A DNA stretch of 64,000 bases from an uncultured Oscillospiraceae bacterium. Lineage in GTDB: Bacteria > Bacillota > Clostridia > Oscillospirales > Acutalibacteraceae. The stretch spans positions 1-64,000 of the forward strand of contig CAUGOD010000008.1 in NCBI GenBank assembly GCA_959601025.1, given 5' to 3'. Shown piece after piece: positions 39,701-47,849 of this stretch (within the stretch, counting starts at the first letter, position 1; the number at the start of each line of letters is the position of its first letter). The position numbers and the translations under genes are program-made. The notes under the pieces are model-generated. The model made no database searches, was not told the DNA's origin, and saw only the letters and a list, made by a program, of their open reading frames with translations.

Positions 39701-40687
39701 ATGAAGCGTATTGTTATGGAGAGCCCGCGCAAAAGTAAGATTGTGGAGATGGACATTCCGAAGCCCAACGATGACCAGCTGCTGGTGAAGGTAACTTATA
39801 CCGGCATGTGCCACTCCGAATGGTATCCCTGGTCCACTGCGTTTAACGGCCAGCTCTTCGGCCACGAGCCGGTGGGCGTGGTGGCCGAGGTAGGAAAAAA
39901 CGTCACCGGCTTCCGGGTGGGAGACCGCGTCACCGGCCTGGGCGGCGGTTACGCGGAATATATCCTCATGAGTCCCCGCTGCACCGTGCATGTTCCCGAC
40001 AATCTGTCCGATGAGGATGCGATCGCCGAACCGCTTTCCTGTCTTCTGAGCGCGGCGAGCAAGATGCCGATTCTGGTTCCCGGCGATCCGGTGGCCGTTG
40101 TGGGCGCGGGCTATATGGGGCTGGGAATGATCTCCCTTTTCAAGCTGAAGGGCGCGGGGAAAATCGTTGCCGTGGACCCGCGGGAAGAGGCGCGAGAAAA
40201 CGCGCTGCGTTTTGGCGCGACCGAGGTTTACGCACCGGAGGAGCTGCCCGCCGATTATATCCTGAACTGGAACAACTGGGGCGGCGAGGACCTGACCCGC
40301 AGTGTGACGGACAACCACATTTTCGAACTGGGCTTCCGGAACGTGATGGAGTTTGCCGGTACCGAAAGCGCGCTTCGCCTCGCCGGCGAGATGGTAAGCG
40401 CCCACGGGCTGCTCTGCGTGGGCGGCTACCATAACGACGGCCCCCGCAGTGTGGACTTCATGCTGTGGAACGTGAAGGCGATGACCGCGCTGAGCGCGCA
40501 CGAGCGCCGCACGGATTTCCAGACCGACTGCTGCCGCAACGCGCTGGACCTGCTCTCCTCCGGCAAATGGGATTTCAAGGGCGTGACCAACCACATTTAC
40601 TCGATGGAGGATTTTGACCTCGCCAATGAGGAAATGGAGCGCAAGCCGAAAGGATACATCAAAGCGGCTATTCGCTGCGCAAAATAG
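39701..40687 (+). CDS. Zinc-type MDR alcohol/polyol dehydrogenase without structural zinc site
   Basis: 328 residues of the medium-chain dehydrogenase superfamily, probably oxidising a sugar, polyol or cyclitol. Catalytic zinc ligands: Cys in TGMCHSEW (about 36), GHEPVG (about 58) and AEPLSC (about 108). The NAD-binding VAVVGAGYMGLGMISLF lies at about 130. The four-cysteine structural zinc lobe between about 80 and 100 is absent, so it is a shorter subclass. AGGGGAGG precedes the ATG. Downstream 40974 encodes an isomerase/epimerase-like protein and upstream lies the divergent AraC regulator, which together suggests a sugar or inositol-like pathway. Confidence 0.88.
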   Translation: MKRIVMESPRKSKIVEMDIPKPNDDQLLVKVTYTGMCHSEWYPWSTAFNGQLFGHEPVGVVAEVGKNVTGFRVGDRVTGLGGGYAEYILMSPRCTVHVPDNLSDEDAIAEPLSCLLSAASKMPILVPGDPVAVVGAGYMGLGMISLFKLKGAGKIVAVDPREEARENALRFGATEVYAPEELPADYILNWNNWGGEDLTRSVTDNHIFELGFRNVMEFAGTESALRLAGEMVSAHGLLCVGGYHNDGPRSVDFMLWNVKAMTALSAHERRTDFQTDCCRNALDLLSSGKWDFKGVTNHIYSMEDFDLANEEMERKPKGYIKAAIRCAK

Positions 40688-40770
40688 CCGAACGGCATAG
40701 AAAAGCCGCGTCATTGGTAAAAAAAGTTTAGAAAACCCGCCGGATTGGATGATCGTCTTCCTGATTCCTT

Positions 40771-40950
40771 TATGGTATAATGTCGGCGGGGAGAAATGCG
40801 ACAGCATTTCTCAATTGCGCCGCCGGATAAGGCTGGCAGAGAACCCGGTTGGGCGGCGCTATGGTATAATAGCAACGTTGGGAAAATGCCGACAGGCATT
40901 TTCGATTGCGCCGCCGGCAAACGCTGGTGGAGAACCCGGCTGGGCGGCGC
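40771..40950 (+). repeat. Dispersed hairpin repeat, array G (two tandem units)
   Basis: Unit 1 carries the standard GAGAAATGC-GACA-GCATTTCTC hairpin, unit 2 the variant AAAATGCC-GACA-GGCATTTT; both have TATGGTATAAT and GCGCCGCC...GGCGGCGC. It ends 24 bp before the isomerase start, pointing toward it. Confidence 0.92.
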
Positions 40951-40973
40951 AACAGGAAGGAGCAAAGGAACAT

Positions 40974-41810
40974 ATGAAAAAGTTTCAGGTCGCCCTGCAG
41001 CTTTACTCGGTGCGCGACGAGATGGCAAAGGACATGGAAAGCGCTCTCCGCGCCGTGAAGGCGATGGGATACGATTATGTGGAGTTCGCCGGCTACTATA
41101 ATCATGCAGCGGAGGATATCCGCCGTATGCTGGACGAAATCGGCCTGGAATGCGTCTCCGTTCATCAGGGCTACGACGTTTTCCTGAAGAACGGGGAGGC
41201 GGAGGCCGCTTTCCTGAAAACCATCGGCGCGAAATACTGCGCGGTGCCGTGGATGGGGCCTGAACGTCATAAAGGCAGCGACGCTTTCGAGCAGACCCTG
41301 CGCGACTTTACCGCAGTCAGCCGAATACTGAAGGCCGCAGGGATACAGCTGCTGTATCATAACCATGATTTCGAATTCGAAACTGTGGACGGCAAATATA
41401 AGCTGGACTGGCTGTATGAAGCCCTGCCGGCCGACGTGCTGCAAACCGAAATTGACACCTGCTGGGTGCGGTATGCGGGAGAGGACCCCGCCACGTATCT
41501 GCGCAAATACGCCGGCCGCAGCCCGGTCGTTCATCTCAAGGATTTCACCAGCTCCCGGCTGAATGGGGGGCCGGTCTACGCCCTGATCGACGACAAGGGG
41601 AACGCGGGGGAAACGGAGCAGGCGGAGGCGGCAAACGATTTCCGCTTCCAGCCGCTCGGCATGGGGCTTCAGGATTTCCCCGCTATCCTGGCGGCGGCAG
41701 AAGACGCCGGGTCCTCCACCGTGGTGGTGGAGCAGGACGATTCTCCCGACCGGCCTTCTCTTGAGGCGGCCCGTATCAGCCGGGAATACCTGAAAGCCTT
41801 GGGGCTGTAG
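40974..41810 (+). CDS. Sugar phosphate isomerase/epimerase (xylose isomerase-like TIM barrel)
   Basis: 278 residues. Members are isomerases, epimerases or dehydratases such as IolE. Recognisable pieces: ALQLYSVRDEMAKDM (about 7), AMGYDYVEFAG (about 29), VSVHQGYDVF (about 61), LLYHNHDFEFE (about 122), EIDTCWVRYAGEDP (about 157, metal-binding Glu/Asp), VVHLKDF (about 180) and a further Glu in VVVEQDDS (about 252). The ligand set fits a divalent-metal barrel. AAAGGAA precedes the ATG at 40974. It lies after the MDR dehydrogenase in the same direction but across array G, so it has an independent potential promoter. The substrate is unknown. Confidence 0.85.
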   Translation: MKKFQVALQLYSVRDEMAKDMESALRAVKAMGYDYVEFAGYYNHAAEDIRRMLDEIGLECVSVHQGYDVFLKNGEAEAAFLKTIGAKYCAVPWMGPERHKGSDAFEQTLRDFTAVSRILKAAGIQLLYHNHDFEFETVDGKYKLDWLYEALPADVLQTEIDTCWVRYAGEDPATYLRKYAGRSPVVHLKDFTSSRLNGGPVYALIDDKGNAGETEQAEAANDFRFQPLGMGLQDFPAILAAAEDAGSSTVVVEQDDSPDRPSLEAARISREYLKALGL

Positions 41811-41858
41811 CTATCATTCAGCTGATGCGGCCTGCCGCCGCCGGAAACATCCGTATAA

Positions 41859-41898
41859 AAACAGCCGCCGTCCGGAAAATACCGGACGGCGGCTGTTT
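41859..41898. terminator. Bidirectional terminator
   Basis: A 17-bp stem (AAACAGCCGCCGTCCGG and complement, 6-base loop) lies between the isomerase gene and the convergent M23 peptidase gene. Confidence 0.9.
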
Positions 41899-41952
41899 AT
41901 TGTCCCGGTCGCTTTTTGCCGGGGACGGGAACACGCGGCTCACTCCGCCGGA

Positions 41953-43404
41953 TCATTTGCGGATCAGGTAGCCGTTTTTAAAGGGGTCCACGCAGACGTT
42001 GTTCTCCCGCACCTCAAAATGCAGGTGGGGACCAGTCACGTTGCCAGTGTTGCCGGCCTGCGCCAGCACGGTCTGTCCGCCCTTCACCACGTCCCCGACT
42101 CGGGCGTACATCACCGAGGTATGCGCGTACAGGGTAACGATGCGCTTTCCGCTGGGATCCAGGCCGTGATCCACGATGCAGTAAAAGCCGTAACCGCCGC
42201 CCTGGTTTTTCTCCGGCAGACTGGGATTCCGGATATAGTTGGAATAAATCACCACGCCGTCCCGGGCGGCGACGACGTTTTCCCCATACACCGGCACCGT
42301 CGGGCTGTTGGCGATGTCGATGCCTTTATGCTTCCGGGGCCCGCCGAAGGTATCGCTGAGGTATTTCACCGTGGGCACCGGCCAGTACATGGTTCCGCTG
42401 TCATACAGACCGCCCGGGGTGGTGGGCAGCGTCCCATCCGGATTGGTGGGCGCCGCGGTGGCCGTCGTCGTGGTGGTAGTCGGCGACGAGGCGGTGGGGG
42501 AGGTCCCGGTCGGATCGGTCGGCATCGTCGGCCCGGAAGTCGTCGTGGTCGTGGTGACTGCCGCTGTGGTAGTCGTCGTGGTCGGCGGCGCGGTAGTCGT
42601 GGTTGCCGGCGGGATGCTGTTGAGCAGGTCTTCGATCAGCTGATCCATCGCCTCTTCCTGCCGCCGGGTTTCTTCCAGACTGCTGGTGTAATAATCGACG
42701 TCCTTCTCCAACTCTCCGATAAGGACGGCGGCTTCCCGGCTCAGCTCGTCCAGCTCCCTCTTCTTGTCGTCGGCGCGGCTCTGAACGGCGGCCAGCTCGT
42801 CCTTCTGCTTCCGCAGCGCCGTTTTTTCGTTGTTCAGAGTATTCTTTTCAATATGTATCGCCTGAATCTCGGTTTCCAGTTCGTCCATCAGCCGCTGGTC
42901 GTTGTCCGCCACGGTTTTCATCATTTTGGACTTGATCAGATAATCGGTAAACGAATCGGTATCCAGCAGCATCTGCAGCATCGAAAAGTTCCCGCTTTTG
43001 GAAATGGCCCGCAGCCGCTGCTGCAATTCTTTGAAGCGGCCGGCGTTCGCCGCCTCCTTTTCCCGGATCGCCGCTTCATGCCCGGCGATCGCCGCTTCCT
43101 TTTCCTCAATTTCTCCGTCGATTGCAGCCGCCTGCCGGCCGAGCAGCGCGATCTGTTCGACCACATTTTCGATCTGCCCGTCAAGGCTCGCTTTATATTC
43201 CTCTTTTTCCGAAAGGCCCGCCCGGGCGGCGTCCACCTTTTGCCGCAATTCCGCTTCCTTGAGCTGCAGCTGATCCAATTGCTGCTGCAGCTCCTCCGGC
43301 GTCGCAGCGGCCGCTGTTTCCGCCGCCGCCGTCCAGCCGGCGGAATTCGCCATCAGAAGCGCCGCGCTGAGGAGCGCCGCGCCAAACCGTCGGACTCTGC
43401 TCAC
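41953..43404 (-). CDS. Secreted M23 (LytM) peptidase with coiled coil, EnvC-like
   Basis: 483 residues. Signal peptide (about 1-28), long coiled coil (about 32-255, heptad-rich with many Gln/Glu/Lys/Leu), a Thr/Pro-rich linker (about 258-330, with long Thr runs) and a C-terminal LytM domain (about 345-483). The zinc ligands are HKGIDIAN (about 364-371), the central HTSVMYA region and GPHLHFEV (about 462). The architecture matches peptidoglycan endopeptidases and divisome/sporulation activators of the EnvC type. Because the zinc ligands are intact it may be active itself. A minus-strand promoter lies at about 43590-43618. Monocistronic, with a terminator. Confidence 0.88.
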   Translation of the reverse strand: MSRVRRFGAALLSAALLMANSAGWTAAAETAAAATPEELQQQLDQLQLKEAELRQKVDAARAGLSEKEEYKASLDGQIENVVEQIALLGRQAAAIDGEIEEKEAAIAGHEAAIREKEAANAGRFKELQQRLRAISKSGNFSMLQMLLDTDSFTDYLIKSKMMKTVADNDQRLMDELETEIQAIHIEKNTLNNEKTALRKQKDELAAVQSRADDKKRELDELSREAAVLIGELEKDVDYYTSSLEETRRQEEAMDQLIEDLLNSIPPATTTTAPPTTTTTTAAVTTTTTTSGPTMPTDPTGTSPTASSPTTTTTTATAAPTNPDGTLPTTPGGLYDSGTMYWPVPTVKYLSDTFGGPRKHKGIDIANSPTVPVYGENVVAARDGVVIYSNYIRNPSLPEKNQGGGYGFYCIVDHGLDPSGKRIVTLYAHTSVMYARVGDVVKGGQTVLAQAGNTGNVTGPHLHFEVRENNVCVDPFKNGYLIRK

Positions 43405-43589
43405 GAATATCCCTTTCCTTTCCCGCAGGCTCTTTCCAAAGCTCCGTCCAAACGGAACCCGCGTAAACGGGAGTCTCGCCGGCCCGCTGCGATCGGTTTT
43501 CTCTATCCTGCTTGTCCCCCTGTCGGCAAGGCGGCTCTTCCGGCCGGCCGAAGCGGGGACAAAACGCCCATTATACGATCTATGCTTTT

Positions 43590-43618
43590 ACTGTACAGCC
43601 TGTCCATAGTTTTGTCAA
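43590..43618 (-). promoter_or_regulatory. Possible promoter of the M23 peptidase gene
   Basis: On the minus strand TTGACA and TACAGT lie 17 bp apart, about 185 bp before the start. The -10 is weak. A TATAAT at 43570-43575 has no matching -35. The rest of 43405-43681 shows nothing else. Confidence 0.45.
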
Positions 43619-43681
43619 CATTTTCTGCGCTTTTCCAAAAATATCCGTCGGTTTGCCGGGACTGTTTTTAGCGTAGGCGGC

Positions 43682-44497
43682 TTACCCTCCAAGCCGGCCG
43701 GCCAGCAGGGAAATTCCCAGGCATATCCCGTATATTACCGGCTGGTGAAGGACATAGATCACCAGCGTATGCTTCCCGATCCAGGAGAAAAAGAGAACGC
43801 GCCGCCGGTACATGAAAGAGGGGAAACGGCCCTGTCTGGCCCAGACGCCGGCAAAGCTCCCGCCCAGGAAGCAGAAAATCCAGGGAAGGAGGGGAAAATA
43901 ATCCGCGGCAGGGATATAGCTCAGCCCCAGGGGATACAGCCACCGCATTTTTGTCAGAGCCTCCGGCACCGGAATCGAAAACAGCCCCGGAACGCCAAAC
44001 ATGCCCGCGCGGTATCCCGGGACCCACCAGGTCAGGAAAAACAGGAGCGCGCAGACCAGCAGCCCCGCCAGCGGCGGCGCCCGGTCGAGCAATGGACGCA
44101 GCAGGGCAAACAAAAGGATCGCCACGGCCAGAAAATGAAGGATGCCAAACCAGATCATTTCCTCCCGCATAAAAATCCAAAGGACAACGGAAATTCCCAC
44201 GGCGATCAGCAGGAGCAGGCCGCCCCGCTTCCAGTTGCTGTGGGACAGGCGGCAGGAAATGCCGCAGATAAAAATGAAAAGCCCCGCAAAAAAGGCCTCC
44301 GCCGGCTGAAAAAACTGAAAAAGCGCCCGTCCCCAGGCAACGTCAAATAAATAGCCGATCGTATAAAAGCCATGGAACAATACCATCAGGATAATATCGA
44401 ATCCCCGTACCTCGTCCATAAAATGGATGCGGCGAACGCCGGAACCCGCGGAGGAAGCCGCGCTGGACGGTGTTTGTTTTATACGGTTTGTTTCCAT
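43682..44497 (-). CDS. DUF1624 / heparan-alpha-glucosaminide N-acetyltransferase-like membrane protein
   Basis: 271 residues with about seven predicted membrane segments. It starts with the family motif RRIHFMDEVRGFDIILMVLFHGFYTIGYLFDV, in which the conserved Asp/Arg and His fall in or near the first span, and carries LFIFICGISCRLSHSNWKRG (about 75-95) and IGKHTLVIYVLHQP near the C-terminus. Such proteins move acyl groups from the cytoplasm to extracytoplasmic acceptors. The substrate here is unknown. The ATG at 44497 is chosen because GGAGGGG lies 8 bases ahead. Monocistronic. Confidence 0.8.
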   Translation of the reverse strand: METNRIKQTPSSAASSAGSGVRRIHFMDEVRGFDIILMVLFHGFYTIGYLFDVAWGRALFQFFQPAEAFFAGLFIFICGISCRLSHSNWKRGGLLLLIAVGISVVLWIFMREEMIWFGILHFLAVAILLFALLRPLLDRAPPLAGLLVCALLFFLTWWVPGYRAGMFGVPGLFSIPVPEALTKMRWLYPLGLSYIPAADYFPLLPWIFCFLGGSFAGVWARQGRFPSFMYRRRVLFFSWIGKHTLVIYVLHQPVIYGICLGISLLAGRLGG

Positions 44498-44779
44498 CGC
44501 CAATACCCCTCCGCTTCCTTTTGGTTTCGGTTTTTTCACACTGGAAACCGTATTCTAATGTATTGTACCATTCTTCTCCGGTTTCTTCCACCGCCAAGGT
44601 CAAAAAATTTTTATCCATGTCATCCCTGCCCTGTCCGCGTTTTTCTCTTGGGCTTTTCTTCATTTTATGGTAGAATATCGATTGGAAAAACGTCGTCGTT
44701 TGTTTGCTCCGCGTCTCTTCCGTCTAAAATACTGCGGCGGGAAAAGCCCCGCCGTCAAATACAGAAAAGAGGAATGCGT

Positions 44780-45175
44780 ATGAATAACGAGCTTATTGGA
44801 AAAAAAGGAACGCAGGAGTGGACCGTAACCAGGGACCGGCTGGCCAGTTCGCTGAAAAGCGGAACGGTGGACGTGTTCGCCACTCCCTATATGATCGCGC
44901 TGATGGAGTATACCGCCCTGGCGCTGGTACAGCCCTTCCTGCCGGAAGGGATTACCACGGTCGGCACCTCTGTAAACGTCCGCCACCTCTGTCCCACGCC
45001 GGAGGGCGCGATCGTCCGGGCCGAGGCGGAAATCCTGGAAGCGGACGACCGCCGCTTTCTGTTCAAGATATCCGCTTGGGACGAGGTCGGCCTGATCGGG
45101 GAAGGGACCCACGAGCGCTGCACCGTCAAGCGGGATCGCTTCGCGGAAAAAGCCGCCGCCCGACGGAAGGGATAA
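44780..45175 (+). CDS. Hotdog thioesterase, FlK-like
   Basis: 131 residues, a single hotdog domain. It opens with NELIGKKGTQEWTVTRDRLASSLKSGTVDVFATPYMIALMEYTALALVQPFLPEGITTVGTSVNVRH, typical of the fluoroacetyl-CoA thioesterase-like family, with the catalytic-type Thr/Glu (PYMIALME, about 44-51) and a His at about 76. In gut bacteria these are generic acyl-CoA thioesterases. The ATG at 44780 follows AAAGAGGAA. No neighbouring gene helps to define the substrate. Confidence covers the family, not the substrate. Confidence 0.82.
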   Translation: MNNELIGKKGTQEWTVTRDRLASSLKSGTVDVFATPYMIALMEYTALALVQPFLPEGITTVGTSVNVRHLCPTPEGAIVRAEAEILEADDRRFLFKISAWDEVGLIGEGTHERCTVKRDRFAEKAAARRKG

Positions 45176-45355
45176 CGGGCGCATACCGGAGCGAAAGCTT
45201 CGCTCTATCAAACAGCAAGCTGCACCAATGGAAAATCTTTATGCGGCGCAACGCGCCGCATCGGGGAACCCCCGGCGAGGGTTTCCCATCGTAAAACGTC
45301 CCGGTGGGACGTTTTACGCCCCTCCTGCGCTCTTCTGGAGAAGGTTTTCCACCCT

Positions 45356-45400
45356 CCGCAGAGGAATCCTCCGCAGAGGACTCCTTCGCAGAGGAGTCCT
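45356..45400 (+). repeat. Triple 15-bp tandem repeat and dispersed-type intergenic sequence
   Basis: Three 15-bp copies (CCGCAGAGGAATCCT, CCGCAGAGGACTCCT, TCGCAGAGGAGTCCT) each contain AGGA-N-TCCT, differing only in the centre base. Downstream, a self-complementary CGGGGCTTTGCCCCGG (45415-45430) and CGCCTTTTGAAAAAGGCG (about 45440-45457) precede GAAAACTTTTTTT. The whole 45176-45590 gap has no convincing gene; its chance frames encode repetitive Glu/Ser/Ala. Confidence 0.75.
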
Positions 45401-45508
45401 CTAGGGAGGGCGAACCGGGGCTTTGCCCCGGTACCCCACCGCCTTTTGAAAAAGGCGGGCGAAAACTTTTTTTCAATCTTTTTGGGAGATGGCTTCGTTG
45501 ACAAGCTG

Positions 45509-45549
45509 AGCAGCGCCCGCAGCCTTCGTTACAGGCCGCGGGCGCTGCT
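45509..45549. terminator. Bidirectional terminator
   Basis: AGCAGCGCCCGC pairs with GCGGGCGCTGCT (17-base loop), between the thioesterase and the minus-strand pentapeptide-repeat gene. Confidence 0.7.
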
Positions 45550-45591
45550 GTTTGTTCTGTATTACCACCCGTCTTCATAGGTGTCCGTTTT

Positions 45592-46248
45592 CTATTCCTC
45601 CGAAGGATTCCGGATCACGACTCCCAGAAGGCGGGCCAGCTCGCACGCCTGATAGGGCGTCACGATCGCCCCGCGAAGCTCGCCGCCGGCCAGCAGAATT
45701 CCTCCGATGTCGTCGCTGGTCAGGTCCACGCCGCCGAGGGGGGTATGAAACAGCTCCGCCCCCGTCAGATTACAGTCGGTAAACACCGCCTTGTGCAGGC
45801 GCGTCTCCCGGATACTGGCGCCGGACAGGTCGCACTTCTGGAAAACGGCGGACTTCCAGTCCGCGGCGCTGAGGTTCAGATACCGGCAGACGCATTCCTC
45901 CATCCGCACACGATTCGCCAGCGTATGCGCCAGCAGCAGGCCGGTCGCCCGGCACCGGCGGAACTCCACCCGGCGGAGCAGCGCGGAGGACAGATCGGCG
46001 TTCGACAGGTCGCAATCCTCCAAAACAGTTTCCACCAGCGCGAGCTTTCCGGACGCCGCACCAATAAAGCGGCAGCTTTGAAAACGGCAGTCCCCAAAGG
46101 TCAGGGAACGAAGCGTCTCCAGCCGGAGCTCCGCCCCGGAAAACCACAGGCCGCGGACATTTTCCTCTTCCCGGACCGCTTCAGCGATCCGCTGCTCGGC
46201 GTCCCGGCCGGCGAATGCCCGGACCGTCTCCGGTTTTTGCCTGTCCAA
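45592..46248 (-). CDS. Pentapeptide-repeat protein
   Basis: 218 residues. Repeats of the A(D/N)LxX type run from about 40 to 200 (for example CDLSNADLSSALLRRVEF, LSAADWKSAVFQKCDLSGASI and CNLTGAELFHTPL), giving a right-handed quadrilateral beta-helix. The N-terminal 30 residues are charged. The C-terminus has a last polar segment (ACELARLLGVVIRNPSEE) as a cap. Some pentapeptide proteins protect DNA gyrase by mimicking DNA; the surface charge here does not by itself show this. The start codon is behind a weak site. Confidence 0.8.
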   Translation of the reverse strand: MDRQKPETVRAFAGRDAEQRIAEAVREEENVRGLWFSGAELRLETLRSLTFGDCRFQSCRFIGAASGKLALVETVLEDCDLSNADLSSALLRRVEFRRCRATGLLLAHTLANRVRMEECVCRYLNLSAADWKSAVFQKCDLSGASIRETRLHKAVFTDCNLTGAELFHTPLGGVDLTSDDIGGILLAGGELRGAIVTPYQACELARLLGVVIRNPSEE

Positions 46249-46290
46249 TCTGCGAACCCCTCTCCCGGAAATACGCTTTTCCTCAAATTC

Positions 46291-47130
46291 TCAAACCGTT
46301 AGGGTCATGCCGTCGTACGCCACGACATATCCGTCTGCGGCGACCTCCTGCTCCAGCTCCGCCTGGAGTTGTCCACAGTTGTGGGAAAAATGGTGGATAA
46401 CGATCACGGTCTGGTCATCCGCGCAGCCCATCTCCCGCAGGCGGGCGACTGTCCGCCGGTTTTCCGGCAGCCCCATATGGCCGCCGGTCCCTCCGGATAA
46501 ACGGCCGAAGCAACAGTCCAGACTGATCAAGTCAAAGCGTTTTCCTTCCAGCAGACGATCGGTTTCTTCCGGAAAAAGGCCGGTATCATGCGCATAGAGA
46601 ACCCGCTTTTCCCCGTCGGCGGATTCCAGCATATAAAAGCCGCCGTTTTCGCTTTCCATATGCCGCGCGGGGAGGAAGGTAAAAACCGTTCCGTTCTCCG
46701 CCCGATAGCTCTCGCCAAAGTGGGTTTCGGTAAAGGTCATAAATTCGGTGCTCTCCGCCTTGGCATAGGCCTCGATCGCCCGGGATACGCCGTCGTTCCC
46801 ATACACCCGGATACCCGGCGCGTCGTCATGCTCCCCCAGATGACAAAACACGCCGTTCAGGCGCATCCCCAGCTCCTCCACGTCGAAGTGGTCGCCGTGG
46901 GAATGGGTGACGAAAACATCCCGGATATTTCCGAGATCAATCCCAAAGCGAAGCGAGGTCATGTAAACGTCCGGCGGGAAGTCAATCATCGCGGTATCGT
47001 CCACCACCAGTCCGGAGCGGCCGCGGATATCCCTTCCGCCCGCTTCCCGGGCGCGGCGGCAGGTATCGCAATGGCAGAACACGGCGGGCATCGCCTCCGC
47101 GGCGGCGGTTCCCAAATATTGCAGCTTCAT
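46291..47130 (-). CDS. MBL-fold metallohydrolase, PhnP-like
   Basis: 279 residues. Beta-lactamase-fold motifs: FVTHSHGDHFDVEE (about 74-87, HxHxDH), HDTGLF (about 182) and the C-terminal VIHHFSHN (about 247). The N-terminal CHCDTCRRA (about 19-27) resembles the structural zinc motif of PhnP, a 5-phosphoribosyl 1,2-cyclic phosphodiesterase, and SGLVVDD/MIDFPPD follows. So it may be a cyclic-nucleotide or phosphonate-breakdown phosphodiesterase; no phn genes are nearby. The ATG at 47130 follows GGAGAG; an ATG four codons earlier is weaker. Confidence 0.85.
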   Translation of the reverse strand: MKLQYLGTAAAEAMPAVFCHCDTCRRAREAGGRDIRGRSGLVVDDTAMIDFPPDVYMTSLRFGIDLGNIRDVFVTHSHGDHFDVEELGMRLNGVFCHLGEHDDAPGIRVYGNDGVSRAIEAYAKAESTEFMTFTETHFGESYRAENGTVFTFLPARHMESENGGFYMLESADGEKRVLYAHDTGLFPEETDRLLEGKRFDLISLDCCFGRLSGGTGGHMGLPENRRTVARLREMGCADDQTVIVIHHFSHNCGQLQAELEQEVAADGYVVAYDGMTLTV

Positions 47131-47351
47131 TGTACTCTCCATCCTTTCACACGACGGCTCTCCTCGCCGTCCCGGTCGGGGGACCGCCCCCGCCTACGCC
47201 GACGGCGCTATCGGGAAAAACCTGTCGGGGGATTCTTTCAAGCGGTATCATAGCACACCCGAGCCGCGATGTCGACCCGTGCGCGGCAATTTTTCTTTCT
47301 TCCGTAAGGCCGCTTTCGGAAAACAGCGCAGGGAAAAATCCGGCGAAACGG

Positions 47352-47381
47352 TTGACAAAGCGGCGTCTCCTGCCCTATAAT
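47352..47381 (+). promoter_or_regulatory. Promoter of tRNA-Ser
   Basis: Consensus TTGACA (47352) and TATAAT (47376) with 18-bp spacing, about 40 bp before the tRNA. Confidence 0.88.
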
Positions 47382-47422
47382 AAACAGGCGTCCCGTTCTC
47401 AGAGAACGGCGTGCGATTATAC

Positions 47423-47514
47423 GGAGAAGTATCGAAGTGGTCATAACGGCCTCGACTCGAAATCGAGTAAGCCCTTAACCGGGCCCGTGGGTTCGAATCC
47501 CACCTTCTCCGCCA
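47423..47514 (+). tRNA. tRNA-Ser (CGA)
   Basis: 92 bases including the genomic CCA. The acceptor stem GGAGAAG pairs with CTTCTCC. The anticodon loop is CTCGAAA, giving anticodon CGA (codon UCG). A long variable arm (AAGCCC...GGGCCC region) and GGTTCGAATCC in the T arm are present, as expected for a class II tRNA-Ser. It is followed by a terminator at 47518-47557. Confidence 0.95.
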
Positions 47515-47517
47515 AAG

Positions 47518-47557
47518 AGAAGCGACAATTTTCGACAGAAGATTGTCGCTTCTTTTT
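47518..47557 (+). terminator. Terminator of tRNA-Ser
   Basis: AGAAGCGACAAT pairs with ATTGTCGCTTCT around a 12-base loop, followed by TTTTT. The rest of the gap to 47849 shows only the YmaF leader and a -10-like TATAAT at 47815. Confidence 0.85.
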
Positions 47558-47849
47558 GACTCTTCACTTTTCTCTTTATCCTTTTCACTCTTCACTCAAA
47601 TTATCGTTTCCAGATAAGAGAGAAAAGGTGGCTTTGCTCCGTTCCGATTTTTGTGTTTAGACAAAAATCAGTCAAACGCTCCGTCGTTCCTCCTCTATGG
47701 ATTATCGTATTCCGAAACCGTACAGAAAAAAGCGTCTCCGCGATTACAAGGAACATCACAATGGAAACATCTCTTTTTACTATTTTATAAATCACATCTT
47801 CGCACTCCTTGGCATATAATGATAACATAGAAAGGAGGTGTAAATTATT

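Noticed and set aside
45126..45578. Minus-strand protein with repeated Glu-Asp-Ser-Ser-Ala
   Set aside because: Encoded by the 15-bp tandem repeat and terminator; no start site and no conserved sequence.
47601..47828. A 75-codon minus-strand frame before ymaF
   Set aside because: It overlaps the ymaF promoter and leader, has no good ribosome-binding site and no family; possible but unsupported.
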